Source: Nocardioides faecalis (GTDB lineage Bacteria; Actinomycetota; Actinomycetes; Propionibacteriales; Nocardioidaceae). From it: a stretch of 64,000 nt of DNA. The stretch covers positions 806,001-870,000 of the forward strand of contig NZ_CP074406.1 of assembly GCF_018388425.1 (NCBI RefSeq), read 5' to 3'. This document shows, in pieces, positions 44,539 through 55,265 of the stretch (its first letter is position 1; each line of letters starts with the position of its first letter). The notes below the pieces were generated by a model that was not told the DNA's origin, did not search any database, and was given only the letters and a program-made list of their open reading frames with translations. Both the position numbers and the translations under genes were made by a program.

Positions 44539-46299
44539 CTACGGGGTCGGGCGGAGCAGGATCGTCCACGACGTGGCCTTGTCCGAGGCCGACGCCGAGG
44601 TCGCGGTGAGCCCGCCGGTCGCGCCGGCCGGCACGGGAGCGGCCGGATCGGTGAGCAGGACACCGATCCGGCCGCCGCCCGTGCCGCCGGAGACCACGCG
44701 CACCTGCTCACCTGCCGGCGCGGTCCAGCCGGACGCGCTGCTGTTGCGGTCGGCCCAGTAGGAGACGCGGAGCATCCCGGCGGAGGCGGTGAGACGTGGC
44801 GTGGTGTGCGCTGCGGTGAGGTTGCTCTCGGCCGCGCCCGCTCCGGTGGCGAAGGGCACGCTCGGCACGGTGCCGCGGTAGACGGCGAGAGTGAGGGCTC
44901 CCTTGCGCTGGCCGCCGGCGCCGGAGACCTGCACCGTGGTGCCCGGGTCGGTGGCGGTCGCCACCCGCTGCCACACGGTGGTCTGCAGGCTGCCGTCGAC
45001 CACGTCGGCCAGGCGGCTCCAGCCGGAGCCCGGCCCGCTCAGGGCACCGGAGTCGGCGCTGCGCGAGAAGAACAGCAGCATGCCGTCCCCGGGCGCCACC
45101 CCGGCGGGGACGGTGCGCGACCACGCGGTGGCGTTGCTGTTCACCGCGGACGCGGTCACCAGGGTGACCTGCCCCTGCGGAGGGGGAGGGTCCGTCGGAG
45201 GCGGTGGTGGCGGCGGAGGTGGTGTCGAGTCCAGCGCGACGACGTCCTGCAGGGGCACCATCTTCAGGTCCTGGTTCCCGACCGTGCCCGGGGCGTCGTT
45301 GTTGTTGTCCTGGCACACGAAGATCCCGCGGGGGAAGCGTGGCCCGAGGTCGGCGGCGAGCGCTGTGATGCCGTCGGTGCGGTCGCAGTCGTCCGAGGCG
45401 GAGCCCGAGGTGACACGGAAGGTGCGCACGTAGGCGTTCGAGTGCCGGTCGTAGACCACGAAGAAGGAGTTGTCGGGGTCCGCGGAGTTCTGCGCCGACG
45501 CGATCACGTAGCCGCCACCGTCGGGCAGGTCGACCAGGGTGACGCCCTCGACGTCGCCGACCAGGTGTCCGCCCGCGCCGGTGGTGTCCACCGCGACCCG
45601 GCTGGTGCCGCCGGTCGGCTCGGCGGCGTAGCGCCACAGGCCCCGCTCCTCCTCGCTGATGTAGACCACGCCGCGGTCGTCGTCGGCCACACAGCCCTCG
45701 GCCTCCGAGCCGACCGCGAACTGGCGGACCTCGACGCCCTCGAGCAGTCCGTCGGCGTCGGCGTCGCGGATCTCGAACTGGCGCACCGCGCCGCTGATCG
45801 CGATCACGAACGCGTACAGCCGGCCGCTGGCGGGGCTCGAGTACAGGCACAGTCCTTCACCGGCGGTGGAGATGGCGGTGCCCTCGTTGGCCCGCTGCAG
45901 CATCCGAGTGGCCGGGTCGACCCGGTACAGCTGCAGGCCGCGGTGGTAGACCGCGACGACGTCGCCGACCACCCCGGCGACGGGGACCCCCTGGCGGACG
46001 TCGACGTTGCCCCAGAAGGTCACGGAGTCGGTGATCCGCTGCACCCGGTTGCCGGCCAGGTCGTAGGTCTCCAGCGCGCCCCGCTTGTTGTTGCCCAGCA
46101 GCAGGGAGCGGGAGGGGTCGGTGGGGTGGCGCCACACGGCGGGGTCGTCCATGGAGTCGCCGGTGGTGCCCACCGGGACGGTCTCGGCCACGGAGGGGAC
46201 CGGGACGACGGGGTCGGGGGCGGCGTGTGCCGGGGCCACCGGCGAGAGCGCCGGCGCGAGGCCCAGGCAGATGAGCAGGGCGGCGACATAGAGGCGCAT
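44539..46299 (-). CDS. Secreted beta-propeller phytase (3-phytase) with C-terminal module
   Basis: A 586-residue exported protein. A signal peptide ends near APAHAAP. The beta-propeller phytase domain (about 35-360) shows SMDDPAVWRHPTDPSRSLLL, G-A-L-ETYDLAGNRVQRI, VVYISEEERGLWRY and SAQNSADPDNSFFVVYDR, matching the calcium-dependent family that frees phosphate from phytate. A polyproline spacer then leads to a beta-rich module of about 190 residues repeating V-T-A-S-A-V-N-S-N-A-T, resembling a carbohydrate- or wall-binding appendage. GGGAGG precedes the ATG. Phosphate-starvation control would be usual, but I cannot identify a PhoP box by eye. Confidence 0.9.
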   Translation of the reverse strand: MRLYVAALLICLGLAPALSPVAPAHAAPDPVVPVPSVAETVPVGTTGDSMDDPAVWRHPTDPSRSLLLGNNKRGALETYDLAGNRVQRITDSVTFWGNVDVRQGVPVAGVVGDVVAVYHRGLQLYRVDPATRMLQRANEGTAISTAGEGLCLYSSPASGRLYAFVIAISGAVRQFEIRDADADGLLEGVEVRQFAVGSEAEGCVADDDRGVVYISEEERGLWRYAAEPTGGTSRVAVDTTGAGGHLVGDVEGVTLVDLPDGGGYVIASAQNSADPDNSFFVVYDRHSNAYVRTFRVTSGSASDDCDRTDGITALAADLGPRFPRGIFVCQDNNNDAPGTVGNQDLKMVPLQDVVALDSTPPPPPPPPPTDPPPPQGQVTLVTASAVNSNATAWSRTVPAGVAPGDGMLLFFSRSADSGALSGPGSGWSRLADVVDGSLQTTVWQRVATATDPGTTVQVSGAGGQRKGALTLAVYRGTVPSVPFATGAGAAESNLTAAHTTPRLTASAGMLRVSYWADRNSSASGWTAPAGEQVRVVSGGTGGGRIGVLLTDPAAPVPAGATGGLTATSASASDKATSWTILLRPTP

Positions 46300-46381
46300 C
46301 AGAGATACCTCCCGGTGGGCTCGCATCCAGCCTGCTGCCTGGCCGCGGGAGTCGGCATCGACCAGATGGGGGAGCACTTGC

Positions 46382-47389
46382 TCAGGCCCCAGCGACCTCC
46401 AGGCCGAGCCACCTGCCCAGGGCGGCGACCTCGGCCTCCACCGCCTCGACCACGGCCGCGGTCCACGGCACGTCGCGGTGCAGGGCATGGACGTGCAGCA
46501 CCCCTGCGCGCCGGTCGGCCTTCGCGTCGAGCTTGCCCACGAGCCGGTCGCCGACGAGCACCGGCAGCGCGTAGTAGCCCCAGCGCCGCTGTGCGGCGGG
46601 CTTGTACATCTCCAGCACGTACTCGAAGCCGAACAGGTCTCGGACCCGGTCCCGGTCGTTCACCATCCGGTCGAACGGCGAGAGCAGGGCGCAGCGGCCG
46701 GCGAAGGGCGCCGTGTCGTCATCGAGCGCCTCGAGGGCCCCGGGGTCGACCCGCCACTCGCCCTCGGTGCCGGCGACGAGGACCGGGACCCCGGCGCTGC
46801 CCGCTCCCACCTGCTCCCCGGAGCTGTCCTTGGCGCTGGGGCGGGCGATGCCGAGCGAGGCGAGGCGGCGCTCGTCCAGCAGGCGGCGGGCCTCGCCGGG
46901 AGCGGGCACCTCGAGGTCGGGCGGGTAGACCCGCTCGGCCAGGTCGTAGACCCGGGCCCGGCCTCGGCGGCCGCTGACCGCGACGTCGCCGAGCAGGGCG
47001 AGGACCTCCAGCAGCCGGTTCACGTTGCGCGCGTCGTTCCAGCCGCCCGATCGCCACGGCACCTGGCAGGTGTCCGGGATCTCCGCGACGGTGCATGGCC
47101 CCTCGCCGGCCAGGTGCGCCAGCACGTCCGCGCGGAAGCCTGCGTTGGCCTCTGCCCACTCCCGGATGCGGGGGTGCAGGTCCTCGCCGGCGACCGCGAT
47201 CGCCAGCCCCACGTCGTCGACGGGCCGCACGAAGGAGGAGTGCTCGACGAGGCTGCGCTCGGTCTCGAGCGCGAACCTCAGGTCGGAGTGGTCGTAGTCG
47301 GCGCCGAGCCGGGAGAAGAGGACCAGGTCGACGCTGGGGGCGATCGCCGTCGTCGGGTCGACCTGCAGCACCCCGAGCTCCTCGACCAC
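46382..47389 (-). CDS. YcaQ-like winged-helix DNA-binding protein
   Basis: A protein of at least 335 residues related to the YcaQ/AlkZ winged-helix family of DNA glycosylases, some of which unhook interstrand crosslinks. Visible: LQVDPTTAIAPSVDLVLFSR, Y-DLAERVYPPDL, CALLSPFDRMVNDRDRVRDL-like core and VLEMYKPAAQRRWGYYALPV-like end. The first conventional start is GTG 47389, but in-frame sequence above it (LDADTARRVAVRAQLLDAR) looks like the missing family N-terminus and begins at a CTG at 47476 preceded by GAGGAG. The annotated start is therefore conservative. Confidence 0.82.
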   Translation of the reverse strand: MVEELGVLQVDPTTAIAPSVDLVLFSRLGADYDHSDLRFALETERSLVEHSSFVRPVDDVGLAIAVAGEDLHPRIREWAEANAGFRADVLAHLAGEGPCTVAEIPDTCQVPWRSGGWNDARNVNRLLEVLALLGDVAVSGRRGRARVYDLAERVYPPDLEVPAPGEARRLLDERRLASLGIARPSAKDSSGEQVGAGSAGVPVLVAGTEGEWRVDPGALEALDDDTAPFAGRCALLSPFDRMVNDRDRVRDLFGFEYVLEMYKPAAQRRWGYYALPVLVGDRLVGKLDAKADRRAGVLHVHALHRDVPWTAAVVEAVEAEVAALGRWLGLEVAGA

Positions 47390-47495
47390 CTCGGTGACCG
47401 ACCGGCTGCACCGGGCGTCGAGCAGCTGTGCGCGGACCGCGACCCGGCGGGCGGTGTCCGCGTCGAGCCGCCTCAGCGCCGCCTCCTCGCGTCGC

Positions 47496-49166
47496 TCACA
47501 GCCGCCCCAGAGCCGCCTGCAGCGGGTCGAGCCCGAGCGAGCCGAGGTTCAACGCAGCGGTGTGGAACGCCTTGAGGTCGAAGGCCGAGCCGTGCCGCGC
47601 CTGCGCGGCGGCCCGGGCCTCCAGCCAGATCCGCTCCCCGACCTTGTACGACGGAGCCTGGCCCGGCCAGCCGAGGTACCGGTTCACCTCGAACCGCAGC
47701 GAGCCGTCGTCCATCCGGGAGTGGGCGCGCATGAACTCACCGACCCGGTCCGCGTCCCACACCTCGCCCGGCCGCCAGCCGAACGGGTTGTCGGTGGGGA
47801 TGCTCAGGCCGAGGTGGACGCCGATGTCGACGATCACCCGGGCCGCGCGGAAGCCCTGCATGTCCAAGAAGCCGAGCCGGTCGCCGGCGTCGGCGAAGTA
47901 GCCCAGCTCGTCCATCAGCCGCTCGGCGTACAGCGCCCAGCCCTCGCCGTGCCCGCTGACCCAGCACATCAGCCGCTGCCAGCGGTTGAGCAGCTCGGCC
48001 TGGTGGACCGCCTGCGCGCACTGCAGGTGGTGGCCGGGCACGCCCTCGTGGAAGACGGTGGTCGTCTCGCGCCAGGTGGAGAACGTCGTGTGGTCGTCGG
48101 TGAAGGAGAACCACATGGTGCCGGGCCGGGCGAACCCCTCGGCGGGAGGGGAGTACCAGGCGCCGCCGTCGTTGATCGGCGCCACCTTGCACTCCAGGGT
48201 GCGGATCGGCTCGGCGATGTCGAAGTGCACGCCGTCGAAGTCGGCGAGCACCGCATCGGACTTCTGCTGCATCCAGGCGGCGAAGGCCTCCCGGCTGCCG
48301 CAGTCGCGGGCAGGGTCGGCGTCGAGCACGGCGACGGCGTCGTCGACCGAGCCGTCCGGCACGATCCGCCGCGCCGTGGCCGCCATGTCGGCCTCGATCC
48401 GCGCCAGCTCCTCCCAGCCCCAGCGGTAGGTCTCCTCCAGGTCCACCGTGGCGCCGAGGAAGGAGCGGGAGGCGAGCGCGTAGGCGTCGCGGCCGACGCC
48501 GTCGGTCTCTCGGCCGCCCGGCGCCAGCTCGGTGGTCAGGAACTCGCCGAGCTCGGCGTAGGCGCTCGAGGCCGCGGCGGCCGCGGCGCGCAGCGACTCG
48601 CGCTGCTCGGCCGGGGCGTCGGCGACGGTGCGGGCGAAGTAGTCACCCGAGGTGCCCTCCTGCCCGGTCCAGCCGCGGATCTGGGCGGCGACCTCGACGT
48701 ACTGCCGGCGTGCGGAGACCCGGCCCTGCCGGGCCTCGTCCAGCAGGGTGGTGCGGTAGCCGGCCAGCGCCGCGGGGACGGCGGCGAGCCGGGACCCGAT
48801 CGCCTCCCAGTCCTCGGGCGTCTCGGTCGGCATCAGGTCGAAGGCCTCACGCACCGCGTGCGCGGCGCTGCTGATCACCGACACCTCGCTGCGGTCGATC
48901 CCGGCCTCACTGCGCTCGACGGCCAGGCCGATCCGCTCGCAGAAGGCGTCCTTGGCGACCTGCTCCCGCTCGTCGACGGGGCGCAGCGCGCCGACCTCGG
49001 CCAGCGCCCGGCGGTGCAGCTCGTCGATGGCGTCGAAGCCGTCGGGGGAGAGGTCGGGCAGCTCGTGGTCGTGACCGGCGATGCCGGCGAACGTCGCGGC
49101 GAGCGGGTCCAGCGCGGCGAGGTCCTCCACGAACCTCTCGGAACGGAGGTCGACTTCGCGGGTCAT
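47496..49166 (-). CDS. DUF885-family metallopeptidase-like protein
   Basis: A 556-residue protein of the DUF885 family, which is M1/M3-like by its zinc motif: VFHEGVPGHHLQ (H-E-x-x-x-H-type ligands) followed by GWALYAERLMDELGY with the third ligand glutamate. The N-terminal helical half (R-S-ERFVEDLAALDPLAATFAG) is also typical. It is cytosolic, with no signal peptide. Peptidase activity is likely but the natural substrate is unknown. TAGGTT lies 6 nt before the ATG. The gene for the YcaQ-like protein follows on the same strand. Confidence 0.9.
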   Translation of the reverse strand: MTREVDLRSERFVEDLAALDPLAATFAGIAGHDHELPDLSPDGFDAIDELHRRALAEVGALRPVDEREQVAKDAFCERIGLAVERSEAGIDRSEVSVISSAAHAVREAFDLMPTETPEDWEAIGSRLAAVPAALAGYRTTLLDEARQGRVSARRQYVEVAAQIRGWTGQEGTSGDYFARTVADAPAEQRESLRAAAAAASSAYAELGEFLTTELAPGGRETDGVGRDAYALASRSFLGATVDLEETYRWGWEELARIEADMAATARRIVPDGSVDDAVAVLDADPARDCGSREAFAAWMQQKSDAVLADFDGVHFDIAEPIRTLECKVAPINDGGAWYSPPAEGFARPGTMWFSFTDDHTTFSTWRETTTVFHEGVPGHHLQCAQAVHQAELLNRWQRLMCWVSGHGEGWALYAERLMDELGYFADAGDRLGFLDMQGFRAARVIVDIGVHLGLSIPTDNPFGWRPGEVWDADRVGEFMRAHSRMDDGSLRFEVNRYLGWPGQAPSYKVGERIWLEARAAAQARHGSAFDLKAFHTAALNLGSLGLDPLQAALGRL

Positions 49167-49172
49167 GGCCTC

Positions 49173-49178
49173 AACCTA
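49173..49178 (-). promoter_or_regulatory. -10 hexamer of the DUF885 gene (leaderless)
   Basis: TAGGTT on the minus strand, 6 nt before the ATG at 49166. Confidence 0.55.
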
Positions 49179-49192
49179 GCGCCGAGGTGGGC

Positions 49193-49873
49193 TCAGCCCA
49201 GGGTGGCGCCGGTGGCGGCGCCGATGGCGCGTGCCGCGCGCAACACCGCCTCCGGGGCCGTGGTCAGCAGCTCGGCGCGCGCGGTGACCACGTTGACCGC
49301 AGCCAGCACGTGCCAGCCGGGCAGCGGCGCGGCGATGCCGTGCGCGCCGGGGTTGAGCTCGCCCGAGGTGGTGACGTGCCCGGCGGTGCGGACGCGGGCG
49401 ACCCGCTCCGGCTCCCCGGCCCGCCGCGGGCCCGAGGCCAGCGCCGCCAGGCCGCCGGCGCCGCGGTCCAGCGGGTCGCGGTTGCCCAGCCGGTAGGTGA
49501 ACCGCGGCCCGTCGCTGGGCGGCTCGGCGACGAGCGTGGTGACGGCGGCGTCGCCGTGCACCTCCACCAGGCTCGCGGTCGCGTCGAGCTCGCGGGCCAG
49601 CTCGGCCAGCACCGGCTCGGCGACGTCGCGCAGCCGGGGGCGGCTGTGCTCGGCGAGGTCGGCCACGGTGCCGCCGACGGTGTAGCGGCCCTCGGCGTCG
49701 CGCGCGGCGAAGCCGGTGCGGTGCAGCGAGACCAGCAGCCGGTAGGTGATCGAGCGGTGCAGGCCCGTGGCCGCGGCGGCCTCGGCCACGGTGAGGCCCT
49801 CGGGGTGCCGGCTCAGCTGCACCAGCACCGCCAGGCCCCGCTCCAGGGTCTGCGAGCCCGACTCCGCGGCCAT
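49193..49873 (-). CDS. IclR-family transcriptional regulator
   Basis: A 226-residue IclR regulator: winged helix-turn-helix LTVAEAAAATGLHRSITYRL at about 27-46 and an effector-binding GAF-like domain with A-E-L-A-R-E-LDATASLVEVHGD and NPGAHGIAAPLPGW. Its ATG shares one base with the fumarylacetoacetase stop (TGATG), so it is translated with that enzyme. IclR proteins commonly control homogentisate genes, with homogentisate as ligand; that is a reasonable inference for this one. The frame upstream of the ATG is antisense shadow. Confidence 0.9.
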   Translation of the reverse strand: MAAESGSQTLERGLAVLVQLSRHPEGLTVAEAAAATGLHRSITYRLLVSLHRTGFAARDAEGRYTVGGTVADLAEHSRPRLRDVAEPVLAELARELDATASLVEVHGDAAVTTLVAEPPSDGPRFTYRLGNRDPLDRGAGGLAALASGPRRAGEPERVARVRTAGHVTTSGELNPGAHGIAAPLPGWHVLAAVNVVTARAELLTTAPEAVLRAARAIGAATGATLG

Positions 49874-51093
49874 CAGCGGGCCGGCAGGATCGTGCCGCGG
49901 ACCTCGCCCAGCCCGATCCGGCCCCGGGCACCGGGTGCGGAGTAGTGCAGCACCACCTCGTCGCCGTCGGCCAGGAAGGTCCGCTGCGCGCCGCCGGCGG
50001 TGAACGGCCGCGTGCCGCCGGCGGACAGCTCCATCAACGAGCCGAGCTGGTCCGGCTCGGGGCCGCTGATGGTGCCGGAGGCGTAGAGGTCGCCGGCGCG
50101 CAGCGAGGCGCCGTTGACGGTGAGGTGGGCCAGCATCTGCGCCGGCGACCAGTACATGCTGCGGTACGGCGCCCGCGCCACCACCGTGCCGTTGAGCTCG
50201 ACCTCCACGGTGATGTCGTAGCCCTGCGGCTCGTCCTCGCGCAGGTACTCCACCAGCGCCACGTCCTGACCCGGCACCGGCACCCGGGCCACGGCCAGCG
50301 CCGCCAGCGGGGTGACCCACGCGCTCATCGTGGTGGCGAACGACTTGCCCAGGTGCGGGCCCAGCGGCACGTACTCCCAGGCCTGGATGTCGCGCGCGGA
50401 CCAGTCGTTGATGCCGGCGACGCCGAAGACGGTGCGCTCGAAGTCGCTCACCGCCACCCGTTCGCCCCACGGCACGCTGCGCCCGACCACGAAGCCCAGC
50501 TCCGCCTCGATGTCGAGTCGGGTGCTGGGGCCGAAGGTGGGCGCGTCGGCTTCGGGGGCCTTGCGCTGCCCGGTCGGCCGGCGCACCCCGGTGCCCGAGA
50601 CGACGATCGAGCCGGCCCGGCCGTGGTAGCCGACCGGCAGGTGCTTCCAGTTCGGCGCCAACGCGGCGCCGTCGGGGCGCAGGATGCGCCCGATGTTGGT
50701 GGCGTGGTGCTCGGAGGCGTAGAAGTCCACGTAGTCACCGACCCGCACCGGAAGGTGGCAGGTCACCTCGTCGAGGCCCAGCAGCCGCAGCTTGGAGGCG
50801 TGGGCGACGTCGGTGAGCAGCGTGCGGACCCAGGCGCGCACCTCGGCCCACCGCGCGGGCCCGGCGGCCAGCAGCGGGTTCAGCTCGGGGGCGGTGAGCA
50901 GCGGCGTCCACTCCGGCCGCAGCTCGCGGGCCGCGGCCCCGAGGTCGAGCACCCGGTCACCGATCCGCACCCCGACCCGCGCAGCGTCGCCACCGGTGCC
51001 GCGGGTCGACACGACGCCGTACGGCAGGTTGTCGACGTCGTACGGGCTGCCGTCGGCGTCGCGGACCCAGGTGCGGGGGAGGGGGATGGACAC
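49873..51093 (-). CDS. fahA: Fumarylacetoacetase
   Basis: A 406-residue hydrolase that splits fumarylacetoacetate to fumarate and acetoacetate, the last step of tyrosine catabolism. N-terminal SH3-like domain (LPYGVVS), active-site DYVDFYASEHHATNIG with the metal and catalytic residues, PVGYHGRAGSIVVSG, LGFVVGR and INDWSARDIQAWEYVPLGPH-like core, all conserved. Length is that of the eukaryotic/actinobacterial FAH group. GTG start 6 nt after TAGGCT. Divergent from hmgA. Confidence 0.95.
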   Translation of the reverse strand: MSIPLPRTWVRDADGSPYDVDNLPYGVVSTRGTGGDAARVGVRIGDRVLDLGAAARELRPEWTPLLTAPELNPLLAAGPARWAEVRAWVRTLLTDVAHASKLRLLGLDEVTCHLPVRVGDYVDFYASEHHATNIGRILRPDGAALAPNWKHLPVGYHGRAGSIVVSGTGVRRPTGQRKAPEADAPTFGPSTRLDIEAELGFVVGRSVPWGERVAVSDFERTVFGVAGINDWSARDIQAWEYVPLGPHLGKSFATTMSAWVTPLAALAVARVPVPGQDVALVEYLREDEPQGYDITVEVELNGTVVARAPYRSMYWSPAQMLAHLTVNGASLRAGDLYASGTISGPEPDQLGSLMELSAGGTRPFTAGGAQRTFLADGDEVVLHYSAPGARGRIGLGEVRGTILPAR

Positions 51094-51099
51094 CCGCGC

Positions 51100-51105
51100 A
51101 GCCTA
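51100..51105 (-). promoter_or_regulatory. -10 hexamer of fahA (leaderless)
   Basis: TAGGCT on the minus strand, 6 nt before the GTG at 51093. Confidence 0.55.
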
Positions 51106-51136
51106 GCGAGTAGCGTCCGAAATCAGAACGACCTGA

Positions 51137-51151
51137 GATCGTTTATCGATC
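51137..51151. promoter_or_regulatory. Inverted repeat in the hmgA/fahA divergent region
   Basis: GATCG-TTTAT-CGATC, a perfect 5-bp inverted repeat with a 5-nt AT-rich centre, 27-41 bases before the hmgA start. Possible IclR-regulator site or part of the hmgA promoter. Confidence 0.4.
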
Positions 51152-51177
51152 ACCAGGCGGTGCGAGGGAGGCCCGAG

Positions 51178-52392
51178 GTGGCGTACTACCGGCAGGTGGG
51201 CGAGGTCCCGCGGCAACGGCACACCCAGCTGCGCGACGCCGCGGGCGCGCTGCTGCGCGAGGAGCTGATGGGGGAGGAGGGCTTCTCCTCGGACTCCTCC
51301 CTGCTCTACCACCGCGGCGTGCCGTCCGCGATCACCGCCGCCGAGACCTGGGAGCTGCCCGACCAGGGGTTGGCACCCAACCACCCGCTGCTGCCCCGGC
51401 ACCTGCGGCTGCACGAGCTCCAGACCGGCACCGACGCGGTCACCGACCGCCGGCTGCTGCTGGGCAACGCCGACGTGCGGATCGGCTACGTGCGCACCGG
51501 CGGACCCGAGTCCGCCACCGGGCTCTACCGCAACGCCACCGGTGATGAGTGCGTGTACGTCGAGTCCGGCTCCGGCACCGTGGAGACCGTCTTCGGCGTG
51601 CTCGCCTACCGCACCGGCGACTACGTGGTCATCCCGCGCGCCACCACCCACCGCTGGGTGCCGGCCGAGGCGTCCCGGCTGTACGTGATCGAGGCGAACG
51701 GCCACATCGCCCCGCCCAAGCGCTACCTGTCGCGCTACGGCCAGCTGCTCGAGCACGCGCCGTACTGCGAGCGCGACCTGCACGGCCCCACCGAGGTGCA
51801 CCTCGCGGCGCCCACCGAGAGCACGGTCCAGGGCACGGGCGAGAGCACCGGCGTCGACGTGCTCGTCAAGCACCGCGTGGGCGGTCGGGTGGTCGGCACC
51901 CGCTACACCCACGCCACCCATCCGTTCGACGTCGTCGGCTGGGACGGCTGCCTGTACCCCTACACCCTCAACATCGCCGACTTCATGCCGATCACCGGCA
52001 AGGTGCACCAGCCGCCGCCGGTGCACCAGGTCTTCGAGGGCCGCAACTTCGTGGTCTGCAACTTCGTGCCCCGCAAGGTCGACTACCACGAGCTCGCGGT
52101 ACCGGTGCCCTACTACCACTCCAACGTCGACTCCGACGAGGTCATGTTCTACGTCGCCGGCGACTACGAGGCGCGCAAGGGCTCCGGCATCGGGCTCGGC
52201 TCGATCTCGCTGCACCCCGGCGGGCACGCCCACGGCCCGCAGCCGGAGGCGATCGAGGCCTCGCTCGGCGCGGAGGCCTTCGACGAGACCGCGGTCATGG
52301 TCGACACCTTCGCCCCGCTCGAGCTCGGCGAGGGCGGGCTGGCGGTCGAGGACCCCGACTACGCGTGGACCTGGGCGCAGGGCGGGCAGTAG
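51178..52392 (+). CDS. hmgA: Homogentisate 1,2-dioxygenase
   Basis: A 404-residue non-heme iron dioxygenase opening the homogentisate ring to maleylacetoacetate. The start MAYYRQVGEVPRQRHTQ (GTG-initiated) matches actinobacterial homologues, with EGFSSDSSLLYHRGVP, WDGCLYPYTLNIADFMPITG (iron-region) and S-I-S-LHPGGHAHGPQPEA providing the late histidines. GAGGGAGG lies 7-14 nt upstream of the GTG. Together with divergent fahA it covers two of the three homogentisate steps; a maleylacetoacetate isomerase is not in the window. Confidence 0.95.
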   Translation: MAYYRQVGEVPRQRHTQLRDAAGALLREELMGEEGFSSDSSLLYHRGVPSAITAAETWELPDQGLAPNHPLLPRHLRLHELQTGTDAVTDRRLLLGNADVRIGYVRTGGPESATGLYRNATGDECVYVESGSGTVETVFGVLAYRTGDYVVIPRATTHRWVPAEASRLYVIEANGHIAPPKRYLSRYGQLLEHAPYCERDLHGPTEVHLAAPTESTVQGTGESTGVDVLVKHRVGGRVVGTRYTHATHPFDVVGWDGCLYPYTLNIADFMPITGKVHQPPPVHQVFEGRNFVVCNFVPRKVDYHELAVPVPYYHSNVDSDEVMFYVAGDYEARKGSGIGLGSISLHPGGHAHGPQPEAIEASLGAEAFDETAVMVDTFAPLELGEGGLAVEDPDYAWTWAQGGQ

Positions 52393-52402
52393 CCGAAAAA
52401 CG

Positions 52403-52436
52403 CCTCGGCCCCTCCCTGCACAGGGAGGGGCCGAGG
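52403..52436. terminator. Bidirectional intrinsic terminator hmgA / accE
   Basis: A perfect 16-bp stem CCTCGGCCCCTCCCTG / CAGGGAGGGGCCGAGG. On the minus strand it is followed by CGTTTTTCGGC, a U-tract that suits the carboxylase operon. Confidence 0.85.
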
Positions 52437-52463
52437 TGCGTGCGTGTCGCGGAGGGGACCGCC

Positions 52464-52711
52464 TCAGCGCGGCAGGCCGCTGGAGCGCCAGGCGCCGCGG
52501 CCGTGCGGCAGGCTGCGCACCAGCGAGGTGCGCGCCGCCCGCGCCGGGTGCGCCCACTCCGAGCGCGGCGGCTTCGGTGCCGGCTCGCCGCCACCGAGGG
52601 CGGAGAGGACCGCGACGATCGCGGCCACCTCCTCCGGGCTGGTGTGCCGGGTGATCACCCGCAGCAGCGCAGCGGCGGGCACCGGGGTCTGCTCCGCGCC
52701 CTCCTCGGTAC

Positions 52712-52715
<4 letters not shown>
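52464..52715 (-). CDS. Acyl-CoA carboxylase epsilon subunit
   Basis: An 83-residue actinobacterial carboxylase epsilon chain. [20 protein letters not shown] followed by [11 protein letters not shown] is the family core (residues about 11-45), and S-E-W-A-H-P near the centre-right is the conserved tryptophan motif. It binds the beta subunit and raises activity of the complex. The GTG overlaps the beta-subunit stop as GTGA. Too small to be confused with another known family. Confidence 0.88.
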
Positions 52716-54325
<1,610 letters not shown>

Positions 54326-54390
54326 GATGCCTCCTCCTTCGCGACACCCGGGGTTTTCCTCGGAGCGTCTGCTGCGACAGGGTAGTGCCC

Positions 54391-55227
54391 GTGACCACCG
54401 GCTCAAGCCAGCGCCCTCACCGTGGACCCCTCGACGCCTCCAGGCTCGCGGAGGCGTTCGCCCCGTACCCCGACCTGACGCTGGAGCTGCTGGCCGAGGC
54501 CGCCTCCACCAACGCCGTCGCCGCGCAGCGTGCGGCCGAGGGCGCGCCCGAGGGCCTGGTCGTCCTCGCCGACCACCAGGCCGCGGGCCGGGGTCGGCTG
54601 GACCGGACCTGGCAGACGCCGCCGGGCACCGCGGTGACCTTCTCCCTGCTGCTGCGCCCCGGCGTCCCCGCCGCCTGCTGGCCCTGGCTGCCGCTGCTGG
54701 TGGGCCACAACGTCGCCAAGGCGTTGACCGCGCTGGGCCACGAGGCCTCGCTGAAGTGGCCCAACGACGTGCTCCTGGCCGACGGCCGCAAGGTCGCCGG
54801 CATCCTCGTCGAGCGGGTGGACACCCCCGCCGGCCCGGCCGCGATCGTCGGGGTCGGCATCAACGTGGCCCAGGAGGCCGCCGAGCTGCCGGTGGACACC
54901 GCGACCAGCCTGGCCATCGACGCCGCGGGGGTGGCCCCGGACCGGGAGACCGTGCTGCTGGAGGCCGTCGCCACCGTCCGCGAGGGGTACGACGTGTGGC
55001 AGGCCGGCGGCGAGCAGGGCACCGAGCGGCTGGCGAGCTCCTACCGCGCCCACTGCGCCACGATCGGCCGGCAGGTGCGCGTCGACCTGCCCGGCGGCGG
55101 CGAGCTGCTCGGCCGGGCGGTCGACATCGACGGCTCCGGCCGCCTGGTGGTGCAGACCTCCGAGGGGCCGCGCAGCGTCGGTGCGGGCGACGTCGTGCAC
55201 GTGCGTCCCGCGCCGGACGCGGACTGA
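54391..55227 (+). CDS. birA: Biotin--[acetyl-CoA-carboxylase] ligase
   Basis: A 278-residue biotin protein ligase of the monofunctional type: the N-terminal winged helix of E. coli BirA is absent, so it should not act as a repressor. Catalytic [18 protein letters not shown] (biotin-loop) and [20 protein letters not shown] are intact, followed by the C-terminal SH3-like domain. It attaches biotin to the lysine in EAMKME of the carboxylase alpha chain. It is divergent from accD/accE. Start GTG 54391 is chosen; GTG 54385 is an in-frame alternative. Confidence 0.94.
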   Translation: MTTGSSQRPHRGPLDASRLAEAFAPYPDLTLELLAEAASTNAVAAQRAAEGAPEGLVVLADHQAAGRGRLDRTWQTPPGTAVTFSLLLRPGVPAACWPWLPLLVGHNVAKALTALGHEASLKWPNDVLLADGRKVAGILVERVDTPAGPAAIVGVGINVAQEAAELPVDTATSLAIDAAGVAPDRETVLLEAVATVREGYDVWQAGGEQGTERLASSYRAHCATIGRQVRVDLPGGGELLGRAVDIDGSGRLVVQTSEGPRSVGAGDVVHVRPAPDAD

Positions 55228-55265
55228 GCACCCCCACGGCACCGTCGGAGTGGGATGATCGCGGC

